Shown: piece by piece, positions 8,184 to 16,674 of the stretch
Numbering within the stretch: the first letter of the stretch is position 1
Layout: each line of letters begins with the position of its first letter
NCBI RefSeq assembly: GCF_015679185.1
Contig: NZ_CP064939.1
Span: forward strand, 3,720,001-3,784,000
DNA: 64,000 bases
Source: Pedobacter endophyticus
Lineage (GTDB): Bacteria; Bacteroidota; Bacteroidia; Sphingobacteriales; Sphingobacteriaceae
Reading direction: 5' to 3'
Translations under genes and position numbers: made by a program
Notes under the pieces: model-generated
What the model was told of the DNA's origin: nothing
What the model saw: only the letters and a program-made list of their open reading frames with translations
The model's database searches: none

Positions 8184-8627
8184 TTAAAGTTTAATGGTTT
8201 TTGGAGATTGAGCTGAATGAGGGTGAGTTTCACCTGCATACACAAAAAGATTGGTGTAAAGTTTTTTACCCAATTTAGTTTTCGGTAACATACCACGTAC
8301 CGCTTTCTCGATTACACGTTGAGGGTGTTTCGCCATTAACTCCTTAGGAGAAATAAAACGTTGACCACCTGGATAACCAGTGTAAGAAACATACTGCTTT
8401 TCGCTGAATTTGTTTCCTGTCAATTTAACCTTGTCTGCATTGATAACAATAACATTATCGCCGCAGTCTACGTGTGGGGTGTACTCAGGCTTGTTTTTAC
8501 CACGGATGATCATTGCGATCTTCGATGACAAGCGCCCCAAAATCTCGCCTTGCGCATCAACAACAACCCACTGTTTGTTAACAGTTTTTGCATTGGCCGA
8601 GACAGTTTTGTAACTTAACGTATTCAC
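8184..8627 (-). CDS. rplM: 50S ribosomal protein L13
   Basis: L13 is an early assembly protein of the large subunit. This 147-residue protein contains the expected WVVVDAQGEILGRLSSKIA start region, the RGKNKPEYTPHVDCGDNVIVINADK block and the LYVYAGETHPHSAQ-type end (here LFVYAGETHPHSAQSPK). It is the first gene of the minus-strand unit rplM-rpsI-rpsB-tsf. Its promoter should lie in the 8630-8700 spacer. Confidence 0.98.
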   Translation of the reverse strand: MNTLSYKTVSANAKTVNKQWVVVDAQGEILGRLSSKIAMIIRGKNKPEYTPHVDCGDNVIVINADKVKLTGNKFSEKQYVSYTGYPGGQRFISPKELMAKHPQRVIEKAVRGMLPKTKLGKKLYTNLFVYAGETHPHSAQSPKTIKL

Positions 8628-8639
8628 TTGCTTGTATTT

Positions 8640-9384
8640 AATTTATTAAACAATTTATTATTCCCATTAAATTTGGGACTGCAAAGATAGATAGAAAAGT
8701 TTTATTATCAAATAGTTGATAACAAAAAAGTTTGCATTGCTGGTTGTAATAACGAGGAGCGCCGCCACGTGGCAAGCTGATTGGTGATTTTTTGTAAAGC
8801 TTGACGGAGGGGGGCTCTGTTGCATCCGTTGCAGACGTTTCGTGCCTACCATTTACGATTTCGGTAGATAACTGAATTCTGCGTCTGAACGCTTGTTTAG
8901 CCATGTGAATGGAACGTCAACTATGAACAATCGTCACCCTCAGCTTGACTGGGGATCTTACTGCTATGGCTTTAAGATTCCCGCCTGCGCGGGAATGACG
9001 ACCGTCTTAAAACCGTCACTCATATTGATTTTATCAATAAATTACGTCTACCATTGACGTTATTGGTAGTTGAGTGAATTACAGCTACTTAATCTTTAGG
9101 TTAGCCAAATGAATGGAACGCCAACTACGAACAATCGTCATCCTCAGCTTGACTGGGGATCTTACTGCTAACGCTTTAAGATTCCCGCCTGCGCGGGAAT
9201 GACGACCGTCTTAAGACCGTCATTCATACTGATCTTCATGCAATAAACTACGCCTCATCATGCCAGCGTGACGAAGTTGCTGCAAATTTTAAAAGTATAT
9301 TGCTGCAATCCCGTTTAGGGGGCATGGGTTGTAAACTTATTATGGGTTAGAAGTTAAATGGATTTTAGAAATAATAGTTTGAAA
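8640..9384. repeat. Gene-free spacer with a 204-bp-spaced direct repeat
   Basis: No supported gene. Copy 1 (about 8898-9050) and copy 2 (about 9102-9250) share the order TAGCCA-TGAATGGAACG, AATCGTCA-CCTCAGCTTGACTGGGG, and GATTCCCGCCTGCGCGGGAA, then ACCGTC and TTGCAATAA-like ends. The 88-aa frame at 8638-8904 on the minus strand lacks family features and is not called. Confidence 0.7.
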
Positions 9385-10014
9385 CTATTTTTTCCTTGTA
9401 AACTTAATAGCCATTGTTTTAACATCCTTGCCGTTTTTGGTGTGAAACATTTCCATTAATTGGTTATCCTCATCAATAAATTTGGTAATTTCCTTAACAT
9501 CTATCTCTTTGCCAACCGATGGATCGTACATTTTGCCGGTTTGGGTTAAAGTTTTGCTTGCTTCATTATAAGTTCCCTCCAAAATCATCATTCCAGTGCC
9601 CATATTGTCGATCCAGGTGCTTATATAAACTTTACGAGCATTATCAAAGGCTACAGTACTTATACCTTCAAATGGCATTCCATCAAAATTACCGGTGTGC
9701 GTACTTTGTTGGTAACGGCCCCCCAAAATCATTTTGTTTACAGCAACCGATTTACTAACAGTTGGCGGGCCATCAGGATTCATCCACATGCTAATTTCTT
9801 CATCCCAGGTGCCATCGCTTTTTGCTAGCATTTTGTGCGCCTCACTGGGCGTCATATACACTTCCCAAGCTTTCATTGTTGCTGCTGAATTTAAAGGTTT
9901 TTCTGTGGAGGCATTTGAAGTGCTATCAATTGATGTTTGGTCGCTTTTGGTTGCGTTATTGCAGGCTGTTGCAAAGAATAGGGCAATTCCAGCTCCTAAA
10001 ATTAAATTTCTCAT
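9385..10014 (-). CDS. DUF1579 domain lipoprotein
   Basis: Starting at the ATG at 10014 gives MRNLILGAGIALFFATAC, a lipoprotein signal with the acceptor Cys at residue 18, followed by a Ser/Thr/Asn-rich linker. The mature part (about 50-209) fits DUF1579: WDEEISMWMNPDGPP, LGGRYQQSTHTGNFDGMPFEGIST, ARKVYISTWIDNMGTGMMILEGTYNE. The family adopts a lipocalin-like barrel, and its ligand is not known. An in-frame ATG nine codons upstream (10041) is less likely because it would put charged residues ahead of the signal. It is a single gene, divergent from the DUF4160 gene. Confidence 0.88.
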   Translation of the reverse strand: MRNLILGAGIALFFATACNNATKSDQTSIDSTSNASTEKPLNSAATMKAWEVYMTPSEAHKMLAKSDGTWDEEISMWMNPDGPPTVSKSVAVNKMILGGRYQQSTHTGNFDGMPFEGISTVAFDNARKVYISTWIDNMGTGMMILEGTYNEASKTLTQTGKMYDPSVGKEIDVKEITKFIDEDNQLMEMFHTKNGKDVKTMAIKFTRKK

Positions 10015-10190
10015 GCTCCTTTTGGTTTTGGTTACAACCAAATATAATCAATGTTCAATTTATTTACAGGTTATTAGATGCGTTGCTCATTTTTTTCTTG
10101 GAGGTGGCTTTTTCACGATGAGCGCTCTCAATTCATCTAGATAACTAAAAGTCAGCGCAATATTCAGTAATAGACAATAATTATTTTAGC

Positions 10191-10198
10191 TATATTTG
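10191..10198 (+). promoter_or_regulatory. -7 element TATATTTG of the DUF4160 gene
   Basis: TATATTTG matches the Bacteroidota -7 consensus TAnnTTTG. It ends only four bases before the ATG at 10203, so the transcript would have little or no leader. No clear TTTG box stands 19 bp upstream. Confidence 0.45.
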
Positions 10199-10202
10199 TT
10201 TA

Positions 10203-10505
10203 ATGCCGAAACTATATGAATACTTAGGGCTAATTATACTTTTTTACTCAAATGACCATGAGCCCATTCATGTACATGGAAAGTACCAGGGAACAGAAAG
10301 CAAAGCCGATATTATATTTATAGATGGTGTTTTTAAGGAGATATTAATTTCTGATGTAAAGGGAAAAAGGCCTTTGGATTCAAAAAACCTGAAAAACTTT
10401 AAGGCCTTTGTTGAAGTTTTTAGAGATGATATTGTTGCTAAATGGGTCGACTATTTTGTCTACAACAAACCGATAGCATCAGAAGTTATAACAAAGAAAT
10501 TATAA
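10203..10505 (+). CDS. DUF4160 domain protein
   Basis: A 100-residue protein with the DUF4160 signature in the first third: an LGLIILFYSNDHEPIHVHG segment with the two conserved His residues in PIHVHG. The remainder (FKEILISDVKGKRPLDSKNLKNFKAFVEVFRDDIVAKW) fits the family. DUF4160 genes are typically followed by a DUF2442 gene, as here, one base after the stop codon. The pair has been proposed as a toxin-antitoxin-like module. That role is not demonstrated by anything in the sequence. Confidence 0.85.
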   Translation: MPKLYEYLGLIILFYSNDHEPIHVHGKYQGTESKADIIFIDGVFKEILISDVKGKRPLDSKNLKNFKAFVEVFRDDIVAKWVDYFVYNKPIASEVITKKL

Positions 10506-10506
10506 A

Positions 10507-10749
10507 ATGATAGTTGAAATTAATAAAGCCGAATATCTGAAAGATTATAAAATTGCGTTTGAATTTTCTGACGGGGTTAATCAAACCGTTGATTTCGAGG
10601 CTTTTTTAAGGACTGCTAAAAACCCGATGTCGAGAAAGTATCTCGATATAGGCGAGTTCAAAAAGTTTCATATCGAATACGGCGACATTGTTTGGAACGA
10701 TTTTGAAATGTGTTTTCCAATTTGGGATTTACATCAAGGCAAACTGTAA
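10507..10749 (+). CDS. DUF2442 domain protein
   Basis: An 80-residue protein with the DUF2442 fold: short N-terminal beta strands (YKIAFEFSDGVNQTVDFEAFL), the FKKFHIEYGDIVWNDFEMCFPIWDLHQGKL ending and its conserved GDIVW motif. The start lies immediately after the DUF4160 stop, which implies translational coupling. It is the likely partner or antidote of the upstream gene if the pair is a toxin-antitoxin-like system. Confidence 0.85.
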   Translation: MIVEINKAEYLKDYKIAFEFSDGVNQTVDFEAFLRTAKNPMSRKYLDIGEFKKFHIEYGDIVWNDFEMCFPIWDLHQGKL

Positions 10750-10802
10750 TAACGACAAAACCCATTTTTGAAGGTGCAATTTGCGACTTCAAAAGATCTT
10801 AA

Positions 10803-11363
10803 CTACAAATCATCATGCATAAAGCCCATTCTTTTCCTTGGGCCGATTTTCTTATCCATTAAGCGATCAAGGTAAGTAAATAAAAGTTCTATGTTTTTTT
10901 CCTGACTGTTCATTTTTCGCTTAAGCTCTTCAATATCATATTTTAATTCACCATTTTCGGTTAACCACTGCCTCAATCTTGTAAATATTCTCACGATTTG
11001 AATGTTTACCTGTATGGCTTGTTGGCTGTTTAATATGCTAGAAAGCATGAGTATGCCATGTTCGGTGAAAACAAAAGGCTTATACCTTAATCCCATCTTA
11101 TCCGAATTGGAGGTCACAATTTGTGATCTCCAATCTTTTAACTCTTCAGATGTTAATTCAAACATGAAATCTTGGGGAAATCGGTCAAGATTTCTTCGTG
11201 TCGCTTGTTTTAAAACCCTAGTCTCCACGCCATAAAGTTCCGCCAAATCTCTATCTAGCATAACCTTATGGCCACGAATTTCATAAATCTTGTTTACTAA
11301 AATATTTTCGGGGATGATAGAGAGCGATTGTTTAGCTGCCATATCGTTGTTGGTTTTATCCAA
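10803..11363 (-). CDS. ORF6N domain protein
   Basis: The 186-residue protein contains an ORF6N domain at about 17-105: IYEIRGHKVMLDRDLAELYGV, ETRVLKQATRRNLDRFPQDFMFELT, and KPFVFTEHGILMLSSIL. ORF6N is a DNA-binding-related domain common in phage antirepressors and in bacterial accessory regions. The C-terminal part (about 130-170) is predicted to be a coiled coil. It is convergent with the DUF4160/DUF2442 pair, 53 bp apart, which makes this small block look accessory. Met9 (11339) is a possible alternative start. Confidence 0.88.
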   Translation of the reverse strand: MDKTNNDMAAKQSLSIIPENILVNKIYEIRGHKVMLDRDLAELYGVETRVLKQATRRNLDRFPQDFMFELTSEELKDWRSQIVTSNSDKMGLRYKPFVFTEHGILMLSSILNSQQAIQVNIQIVRIFTRLRQWLTENGELKYDIEELKRKMNSQEKNIELLFTYLDRLMDKKIGPRKRMGFMHDDL

Positions 11364-11459
11364 GATACAAAAACAGTTTCGATTTTTGAACTCTCAACTT
11401 GATGAAAACAATCTACAGAGGCCATTGTTACATAAATTTATCCCTATTTATAATTGTTT

Positions 11460-12539
11460 ATGCAGTACCTCGATACTATTTTCGGTTATCCAGTCCCATT
11501 AGTTATCAAAAACCTAATTATTGGCATCGCAGCCATTTTGCTCGGTGTTCTTGTAAAGTTTGTTATTCACAAAACGTTCATGTTATTGTCGCGGTGGTGG
11601 AACTTTGCCATCATCAAATCAACAATAAAGCACTTGCGCCGCCCGGTAGAAGTTTTTTTGCCCTTATTGTTTCTCAACTTTTCGATTGATTTAATGGATC
11701 TCTCTCCAAAATTTAGACTGGGCATTGATAAAATACTCGAAATATCACTTACCGTTACTTTTGCAATCATTTTGATCAGGTTAATCAATGTTCTGGAAGA
11801 TTTTTTTTACCTCAAATATGATCTCAACAAAGAAAATAATTTAAAGGAGCGCAAAATCAGAACGCAGCTGCAGTTTGTAAGGAAGTTTATCGTTTCATTA
11901 ATTATTTTAATAACCGCAGCTATCATTTTACTGAGCTTCGAAAGCATGCGTAAAATAGGGGCGGGCTTGCTAACGGGCGTTGGTATTGGTGGTATTATTA
12001 TTGGTTTTGCGGCACAAAAATCGCTGGGAAACTTGCTGGCGGGCTTTCAAATCGCGTTTACACAGCCGATTCGTATTGACGATGTGCTGGTAGTTGAGGG
12101 CGAATGGGGCAAAGTTGAGGAAATTACTCTAACTTATGTTGTGGTAAGTATTTGGGACCAACGCCGATTAATTTTGCCTATAACCTATTTTATTGAAAAA
12201 CCTTTTCAAAACTGGACGAGGGTTTCAGCAGATTTGTTGGGCACCGTTTTTCTTTATCTCGATTACACTATCCCGATTGAACCTTTGCGCCAGGAAATGA
12301 CAAGGCTTTTAACAGCCAGTCCGCTTTGGGATAGGAGGGTGAACGTAGTGCAGATTACAGATAGCACAAAAGACGGATTGATTGAGGTACGCTTTTTAAT
12401 GAGTGCCTCTAATTCATCGCGTGCCTTCGATTTGCGGTGCAACATTCGCGAAGGTATGATTACCTTTATTCAGGGTAATTATCCTGAAAGCCTGCCAAAG
12501 ACAAGGTTGGAGTTTAAAGATAAGCTTAAGGAAATATAA
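11460..12539 (+). CDS. MscS family mechanosensitive ion channel
   Basis: Starting at the ATG at 11460, the 359-residue protein has transmembrane segments near residues 10-35, 55-75, 80-110 and 140-170. A pore helix rich in Gly and Ala follows (LLTGVGIGGIIIGFAAQKSLGNLLAG), the hallmark of MscS. The beta domain after it contains IRIDDVLVVEGEWGKVEEITLTYV and WDQRRLILPITYF, as expected. It should open under membrane tension and release solutes on osmotic downshock. It is monocistronic, with a strong terminator starting right at the stop codon. Confidence 0.93.
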   Translation: MQYLDTIFGYPVPLVIKNLIIGIAAILLGVLVKFVIHKTFMLLSRWWNFAIIKSTIKHLRRPVEVFLPLLFLNFSIDLMDLSPKFRLGIDKILEISLTVTFAIILIRLINVLEDFFYLKYDLNKENNLKERKIRTQLQFVRKFIVSLIILITAAIILLSFESMRKIGAGLLTGVGIGGIIIGFAAQKSLGNLLAGFQIAFTQPIRIDDVLVVEGEWGKVEEITLTYVVVSIWDQRRLILPITYFIEKPFQNWTRVSADLLGTVFLYLDYTIPIEPLRQEMTRLLTASPLWDRRVNVVQITDSTKDGLIEVRFLMSASNSSRAFDLRCNIREGMITFIQGNYPESLPKTRLEFKDKLKEI

Positions 12540-12573
12540 ATTGTCATCCGATAAGTCTCGGATGACAATTTTT
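12540..12573 (+). terminator. Terminator of the MscS gene
   Basis: ATTGTCATCCGA (12540-12551) and TCGGATGACAAT (12558-12569) form a perfect 12-bp stem followed by T residues. The stem begins on the base after the stop codon. Confidence 0.85.
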
Positions 12574-12665
12574 ACTTTTTCTGCTATTTGATCGCATAAA
12601 TACTCTCTTTTACGATAAGTAACTGATAAAGATTCTAATGTTCAGTCGACATGACGCACGATGTG

Positions 12666-14963
12666 CTATTTGAACATCCCTTTCAGCTTAGCCAGCTTTT
12701 CCTGTAAATCGCCATCAGCATCTTTTGGCTCATTGCGAGGCTTAGCGCTTTGTTTTGGGTTGTTGGATTTAAAATCACGCTTACTTTTCTGCGTTTCAGA
12801 CTTCGGACTTCGGACTCCCGACTTGGGACTTTCTTCACTTTTCATTGAAAGCGAGATTCTTTTGCGGGCAACATCAACTTCCATTACGGTAACCTCAACC
12901 TTTTGATGAACCTTTACCACATCATTCGGGTTGGCCACAAAGCGATTGGCCAACTGGCTGGTATGCACCAAACCGTCTTGATGTACGCCAATATCAACAA
13001 AAGCACCAAAATTGGTAATGTTGGTTACAATACCGGGAAGCTTCATACCGGTTCTTAAATCGCCAATTTCGTTTACGCCATCTGTAAAACTGAAAGCCTC
13101 AAATTGTTCGCGTGGATCTCGACCGGGTTTGGCTAGTTCTTTTAAGATATCGTTCAAGGTTGGCAAGCCAATATCGTCAGTTACATATTGTTGCGGCTTA
13201 ATTTGCTTTTGCAATTGTGTATCCTTCATTAAGGCAGAAACGGTTGTGCCTAAATCTTTCGCCATTTTATCGACCACGACGTAACGCTCTGGGTGAACTC
13301 CGCTCGTGTCTAGCACATTCTCGGCATTGCGAATGCGCAAGAAACCTGCTGCCTGCTCATAAGCCTTGTCGCCCAAACGAGGCACCTTTTTTAAACTTTC
13401 ACGGTTTTTGAAAGCCCCATTTGTATTTCTGTAATCGACAATGTTTTGCGCCAAAGTTGGGCCTAAGCCGGAAACATAAGCCAAAATTTGTTTTGAAGCC
13501 GTGTTCAATTCTACGCCAACGGCATTTACAGCGCTGATTACGGTATCATCGAGACTGGCTTGTAACTTATTCTGATCAACATCGTGCTGATACTGGCCAA
13601 CTCCGATAGATTTTGGATCGATTTTTACCAGCTCCGCTAAGGGGTCCATCAAACGGCGGCCGATTGAAACAGCGCCACGAACGGTAATGTCCTGCGTCGG
13701 AAATTCTTCACGGGCAACTTCAGAAGCCGAATAAATTGAAGCACCACTTTCATTTACCATTACAACGGTAATGTGCGGCAGGTTTAAACCTCTGATAAAA
13801 GCTTCAGTTTCTCTGCCGGCGGTTCCATTGCCAATGGCGATGGCCTCAATGTCATATTTTTCGCAAAGTTGCTGAATGGCGAATGCTGCATTTTTAATAT
13901 TTCCCTGTCCGGTGTGCGGATAAATTGCGGTGTTTTCTAACAATTGACCTTGCTTATCTAAACAAACCACTTTACAACCAGTGCGGAAACCGGGGTCGAT
14001 AGCCAATACGTTTTTCTGTCCCATTGGAGCTGCCAATAACAATTGGCGGGCATTCTCTGCGAAAACACGGATGGCTTCCTCGTCTGCTTTTTGTTTGGTT
14101 AACACGCGAAGCTCGGTTTCCATTGCGGGCTCCAGTAAACGTTTGTAACCGTCTTCTAAGGCTTGCTGCACTTGCTTAGACGCTGCATTGTTTGCCAAAA
14201 TAAACTGATTTTCGAGAATTTCCAATGCGCCTTCGGCGGGTGGCAATGCATCTAAGCGCAAAATCAATTCTTTTTCGCCACGGCGCATGGCCAAAACGCG
14301 GTGCGAGGCAGCCGTCTTCACCGGTTCGTTCCATTCAAAATAATCCTTGTACTTTATACCTTCCTCTTCCTTGCCCTTAATTACTTCTGATTTAAACACG
14401 GCTTTCTCCTGGAAGTATGTGCGCATTTTGGTGCGTGCTTCGGCATTTTCGGAAATCATTTCTGCAATGATGTCGCGGGCACCCGCGAGCGCCTCATCAA
14501 GTGAGGCAACCCCTTTCTCGGCATCAATAAATTGAGCGGCCGAAGTTTCTAAATCAAAACTTTGTTGCTCAAAAATTTGTAAGGCCAGCGGTTCTAAGCC
14601 CTTTTCCTTTGCCGCCGAAGCACGGGTTTTGCGCTTCGGCTTGAAGGGTAGATAAATATCCTCCAAAAGCGAAATGGTTTCAGCCTCGTTTAATTGTTTT
14701 TCGAGCTCAGGCGTTAACTTTCCAAGGTCAGTCATCGATTTTAAGATCGCTTCCCGTCGCTTGTCCAAATCGCGGAGTTGCAAAACCCTGTCGCGTATGG
14801 CGGCAACTTCAACCTCATTTAAACTGCCGGTTAATTCTTTTCGATAACGCGAAATAAAGGGCACTGTTGCACCTTCGTCTAACAAATTGATGGTTGCAGT
14901 TACTTGCTTTTCTGCAACTTTTAATTCAGCTGCAATTATTTTATGGTGAGTTAACATATTCAA
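12666..14963 (-). CDS. tex: Tex family RNA-binding transcription accessory protein
   Basis: The 765-residue protein has the Tex domain order: N-terminal helical region (VPFISRYRKELTGSLNEVEVAAIRD near 35-60), YqgF-like RNase H fold (VLAIDPGFRTGCKVVCLD near 320), helix-hairpin-helix repeats (GLGPTLAQNIVDYRN near 500 and LKKVPRLGDKAYEQAAGFLRI), and a C-terminal S1 domain (GIVTNITNFGAFVDIGVHQDGLVHTSQL near 650). Tex binds RNA and affects transcription. After the S1 domain, a linker built of SPKSG/SPKSE units is encoded by copies of the GACTTCGGACT-type low-complexity repeat also seen outside genes. The end (LQEKLAKLKGMFK) is intact. Met3 is an alternative start. Confidence 0.94.
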   Translation of the reverse strand: MNMLTHHKIIAAELKVAEKQVTATINLLDEGATVPFISRYRKELTGSLNEVEVAAIRDRVLQLRDLDKRREAILKSMTDLGKLTPELEKQLNEAETISLLEDIYLPFKPKRKTRASAAKEKGLEPLALQIFEQQSFDLETSAAQFIDAEKGVASLDEALAGARDIIAEMISENAEARTKMRTYFQEKAVFKSEVIKGKEEEGIKYKDYFEWNEPVKTAASHRVLAMRRGEKELILRLDALPPAEGALEILENQFILANNAASKQVQQALEDGYKRLLEPAMETELRVLTKQKADEEAIRVFAENARQLLLAAPMGQKNVLAIDPGFRTGCKVVCLDKQGQLLENTAIYPHTGQGNIKNAAFAIQQLCEKYDIEAIAIGNGTAGRETEAFIRGLNLPHITVVMVNESGASIYSASEVAREEFPTQDITVRGAVSIGRRLMDPLAELVKIDPKSIGVGQYQHDVDQNKLQASLDDTVISAVNAVGVELNTASKQILAYVSGLGPTLAQNIVDYRNTNGAFKNRESLKKVPRLGDKAYEQAAGFLRIRNAENVLDTSGVHPERYVVVDKMAKDLGTTVSALMKDTQLQKQIKPQQYVTDDIGLPTLNDILKELAKPGRDPREQFEAFSFTDGVNEIGDLRTGMKLPGIVTNITNFGAFVDIGVHQDGLVHTSQLANRFVANPNDVVKVHQKVEVTVMEVDVARKRISLSMKSEESPKSGVRSPKSETQKSKRDFKSNNPKQSAKPRNEPKDADGDLQEKLAKLKGMFK

Positions 14964-15191
14964 AATTAAACGACAAAGCTAATCAGGATTTACTGGATTT
15001 GCCGGTTTTTAAAATCAAGTTTTCCACTAAAATATGTGAGTAAATTTATTAGGGGAAGCTTCTTTACCGTCTTAGAAGTTGCGTAGCGAACGGATATCTC
15101 GATTGATGAAAAATCGATCTTCGATATGAGGACAGCGAAAGGTTGGTTTGAAGCGCAATATGTAAGTTTATCAAGTGAAGAAATTCAAGTG

Positions 15192-15560
15192 TTACTTTTT
15201 CCTCGTCGGAGCCTTATCCCTCTCCGCCTTAAACTTTGTAATCCTGGCGATCAAATCCAACGGCATCGGTTTATCAATTGGAAACTGAACGGCGCCCTTG
15301 CTCCATTTGTAATCGCCAAACTCATGCTGAAATGCTTCGATTCCGGAGCCTGTTGGGTAAAAGCCGATGTGGTTTTTATAGGCTGCGAAGTAAACCAAAA
15401 TCCCATTTTGTTTAAATGCAGGCATTTTATAGCTGATTACCTCTTTGGCATTTGGTACAGCGTTATGTATCGTTTCGCGAAGCTGCTGCAGAATTGTCTG
15501 TGTTTTTGCAGGGAAAAGGGCAATGTACTCATCAATTGTTTTTGGTTCCTGTTTTTCCAT
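15192..15560 (-). CDS. DUF1801 (YdhG-like) protein
   Basis: The ATG at 15560 gives a 122-residue protein starting MEKQEPKTIDEYIALFP. Family landmarks are VISYKMPAFKQNGILVYFAAYKNHIGFYP and GAVQFPIDKPMP, typical of DUF1801, a small cytoplasmic fold related to frataxin-like and YdhG proteins. Some members have been called iron chaperones, but no metal-binding cluster is evident here. The C-terminus is basic. It lies on the same strand just downstream of the pentapeptide gene (44 bp) and may be co-transcribed with it. Confidence 0.85.
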   Translation of the reverse strand: MEKQEPKTIDEYIALFPAKTQTILQQLRETIHNAVPNAKEVISYKMPAFKQNGILVYFAAYKNHIGFYPTGSGIEAFQHEFGDYKWSKGAVQFPIDKPMPLDLIARITKFKAERDKAPTRKK

Positions 15561-15604
15561 GATAGCTAAAATCCTTGCATGAAAATACAAAAAATCCGAT
15601 GGAT

Positions 15605-16180
15605 TTATTCACTAATCTGAATATCGTATTTATATAAAAGACCTGCCAAGCCCGATTTAGAGAAACGTGCCTTTTTGACGCGATTGCTGTTAGGATCGAT
15701 GGAATAATTATAAGCTGTTCGGAAATCGACCTTTTCTAAGTTTGTTCTATCGAATGTTGCCGCTGATAAATCGCAATAATCAAAAACCGATTGCATTAAG
15801 TCGCATTCTGAAAAATCAACTTCATGCAGCTGTGAATTTTTGAAAGTGGTTTTCTTCAGTTTCAACTTATAAAAGGAAGAATGGTCTAGCTTACAATTGT
15901 CGAAACTGAAAGCGAGTCCGAAATCGTTACAGTTTTCGAAACGGAGCCCCAGCATTTTGCAATCGCTAAAATTAACGTCGATTAAAGCTGTTTTGGCAAA
16001 GCTTGCAAGACTTAAATTACATGAAATAAATTGGCAGTCTAGGAATTTGACACCGCTTAAGTCGGAACTTGAGAAGTTACAGTTGATAAATTTGCAGTTT
16101 TCGTATTCTGCTTTTGGTAAAGGCCGCAAGGTGTAATCTTCTTTATCAAACGTTTTGTCGGCTATGTAATTTTCGGGCAT
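15605..16180 (-). CDS. Pentapeptide repeat protein
   Basis: The 191-residue protein has a run of A(D/N)LXX-like pentads: FINCNFSSSDLSGVKFLDC, FSDCKMLGLRFENCND, FDYCDLSAATFDRTNLEKVDF. These should form a right-handed quadrilateral beta helix. Such proteins include DNA mimics that protect gyrase (Qnr/MfpA), but most have no known role. The N-terminal cap (YIADKTFDKEDYT) and the C-terminal PNSNRVKKARFSKSGLAGLL segment resemble the chromosomal Qnr-like group, so a gyrase link is possible but unproved. Confidence 0.9.
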   Translation of the reverse strand: MPENYIADKTFDKEDYTLRPLPKAEYENCKFINCNFSSSDLSGVKFLDCQFISCNLSLASFAKTALIDVNFSDCKMLGLRFENCNDFGLAFSFDNCKLDHSSFYKLKLKKTTFKNSQLHEVDFSECDLMQSVFDYCDLSAATFDRTNLEKVDFRTAYNYSIDPNSNRVKKARFSKSGLAGLLYKYDIQISE

Positions 16181-16580
16181 GGGATGTACTGCTTATGCCG
16201 CGAAGTTAAAAATTACCAGTCGGTTTTGAGGGTTTAAGTAAAAAACTGAGTTGAGTTTTTGTTTGCAGCAACCGTGAATTGCTGTCATGCTGAGTTTTAT
16301 TTTTTAGCAAAGATAAATATGAGTAACGTTTAAGGCGGTCGTCTTCGTAGCGCAAGCGGTCCCGAAGCTTTCCGGATTAAACCTTAGCAATCAAGATGCC
16401 CAGTAAAGCTACCAATGACAGGTTCTAAAACTTGGTCGTCTTTTCGACTGTAGCGTAGCGAAACGGAGAAATCTTTTAAGCATCATTTTAAGCCGAGTTT
16501 GAAGTAGACTAAACCCTAAAGGCTTAAACTGATAGCAAGCGAGGTTAACTAAAAAACTGGTTGCCCATCCGAAAAGGGCA
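16181..16580. repeat. Spacer with dispersed low-complexity and palindromic units
   Basis: No gene. It includes the TCGACTGTAGCGTAGCGAAA-CGGAGAAATC unit (about 16440-16475) that recurs near 38030 and 60105. A CCGATAGCTATCGG palindrome lies just beyond, at about 16640. Confidence 0.6.
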
Positions 16581-16612
16581 AAAAAAATCCTCCAAATTGC
16601 TTTGGAGGATTT
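16581..16612 (-). terminator. Terminator of pdhB
   Basis: AAATCCTCCAAA (16585-16596) and TTTGGAGGATTT (16601-16612) form a perfect 12-bp stem with a 4-nt loop. On the minus strand it is followed by a T run. Confidence 0.85.
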
Positions 16613-16674
16613 ATATATTGTGTCTTCGACTACGCTGAGATCCGATAGCTATCGGATGGCAATCGAATGGATAA

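Noticed and set aside
8638..8904. Minus-strand frame of 88 aa upstream of rplM
   Set aside because: Mixed composition, no family resemblance, overlaps the likely promoter region of the ribosomal operon.
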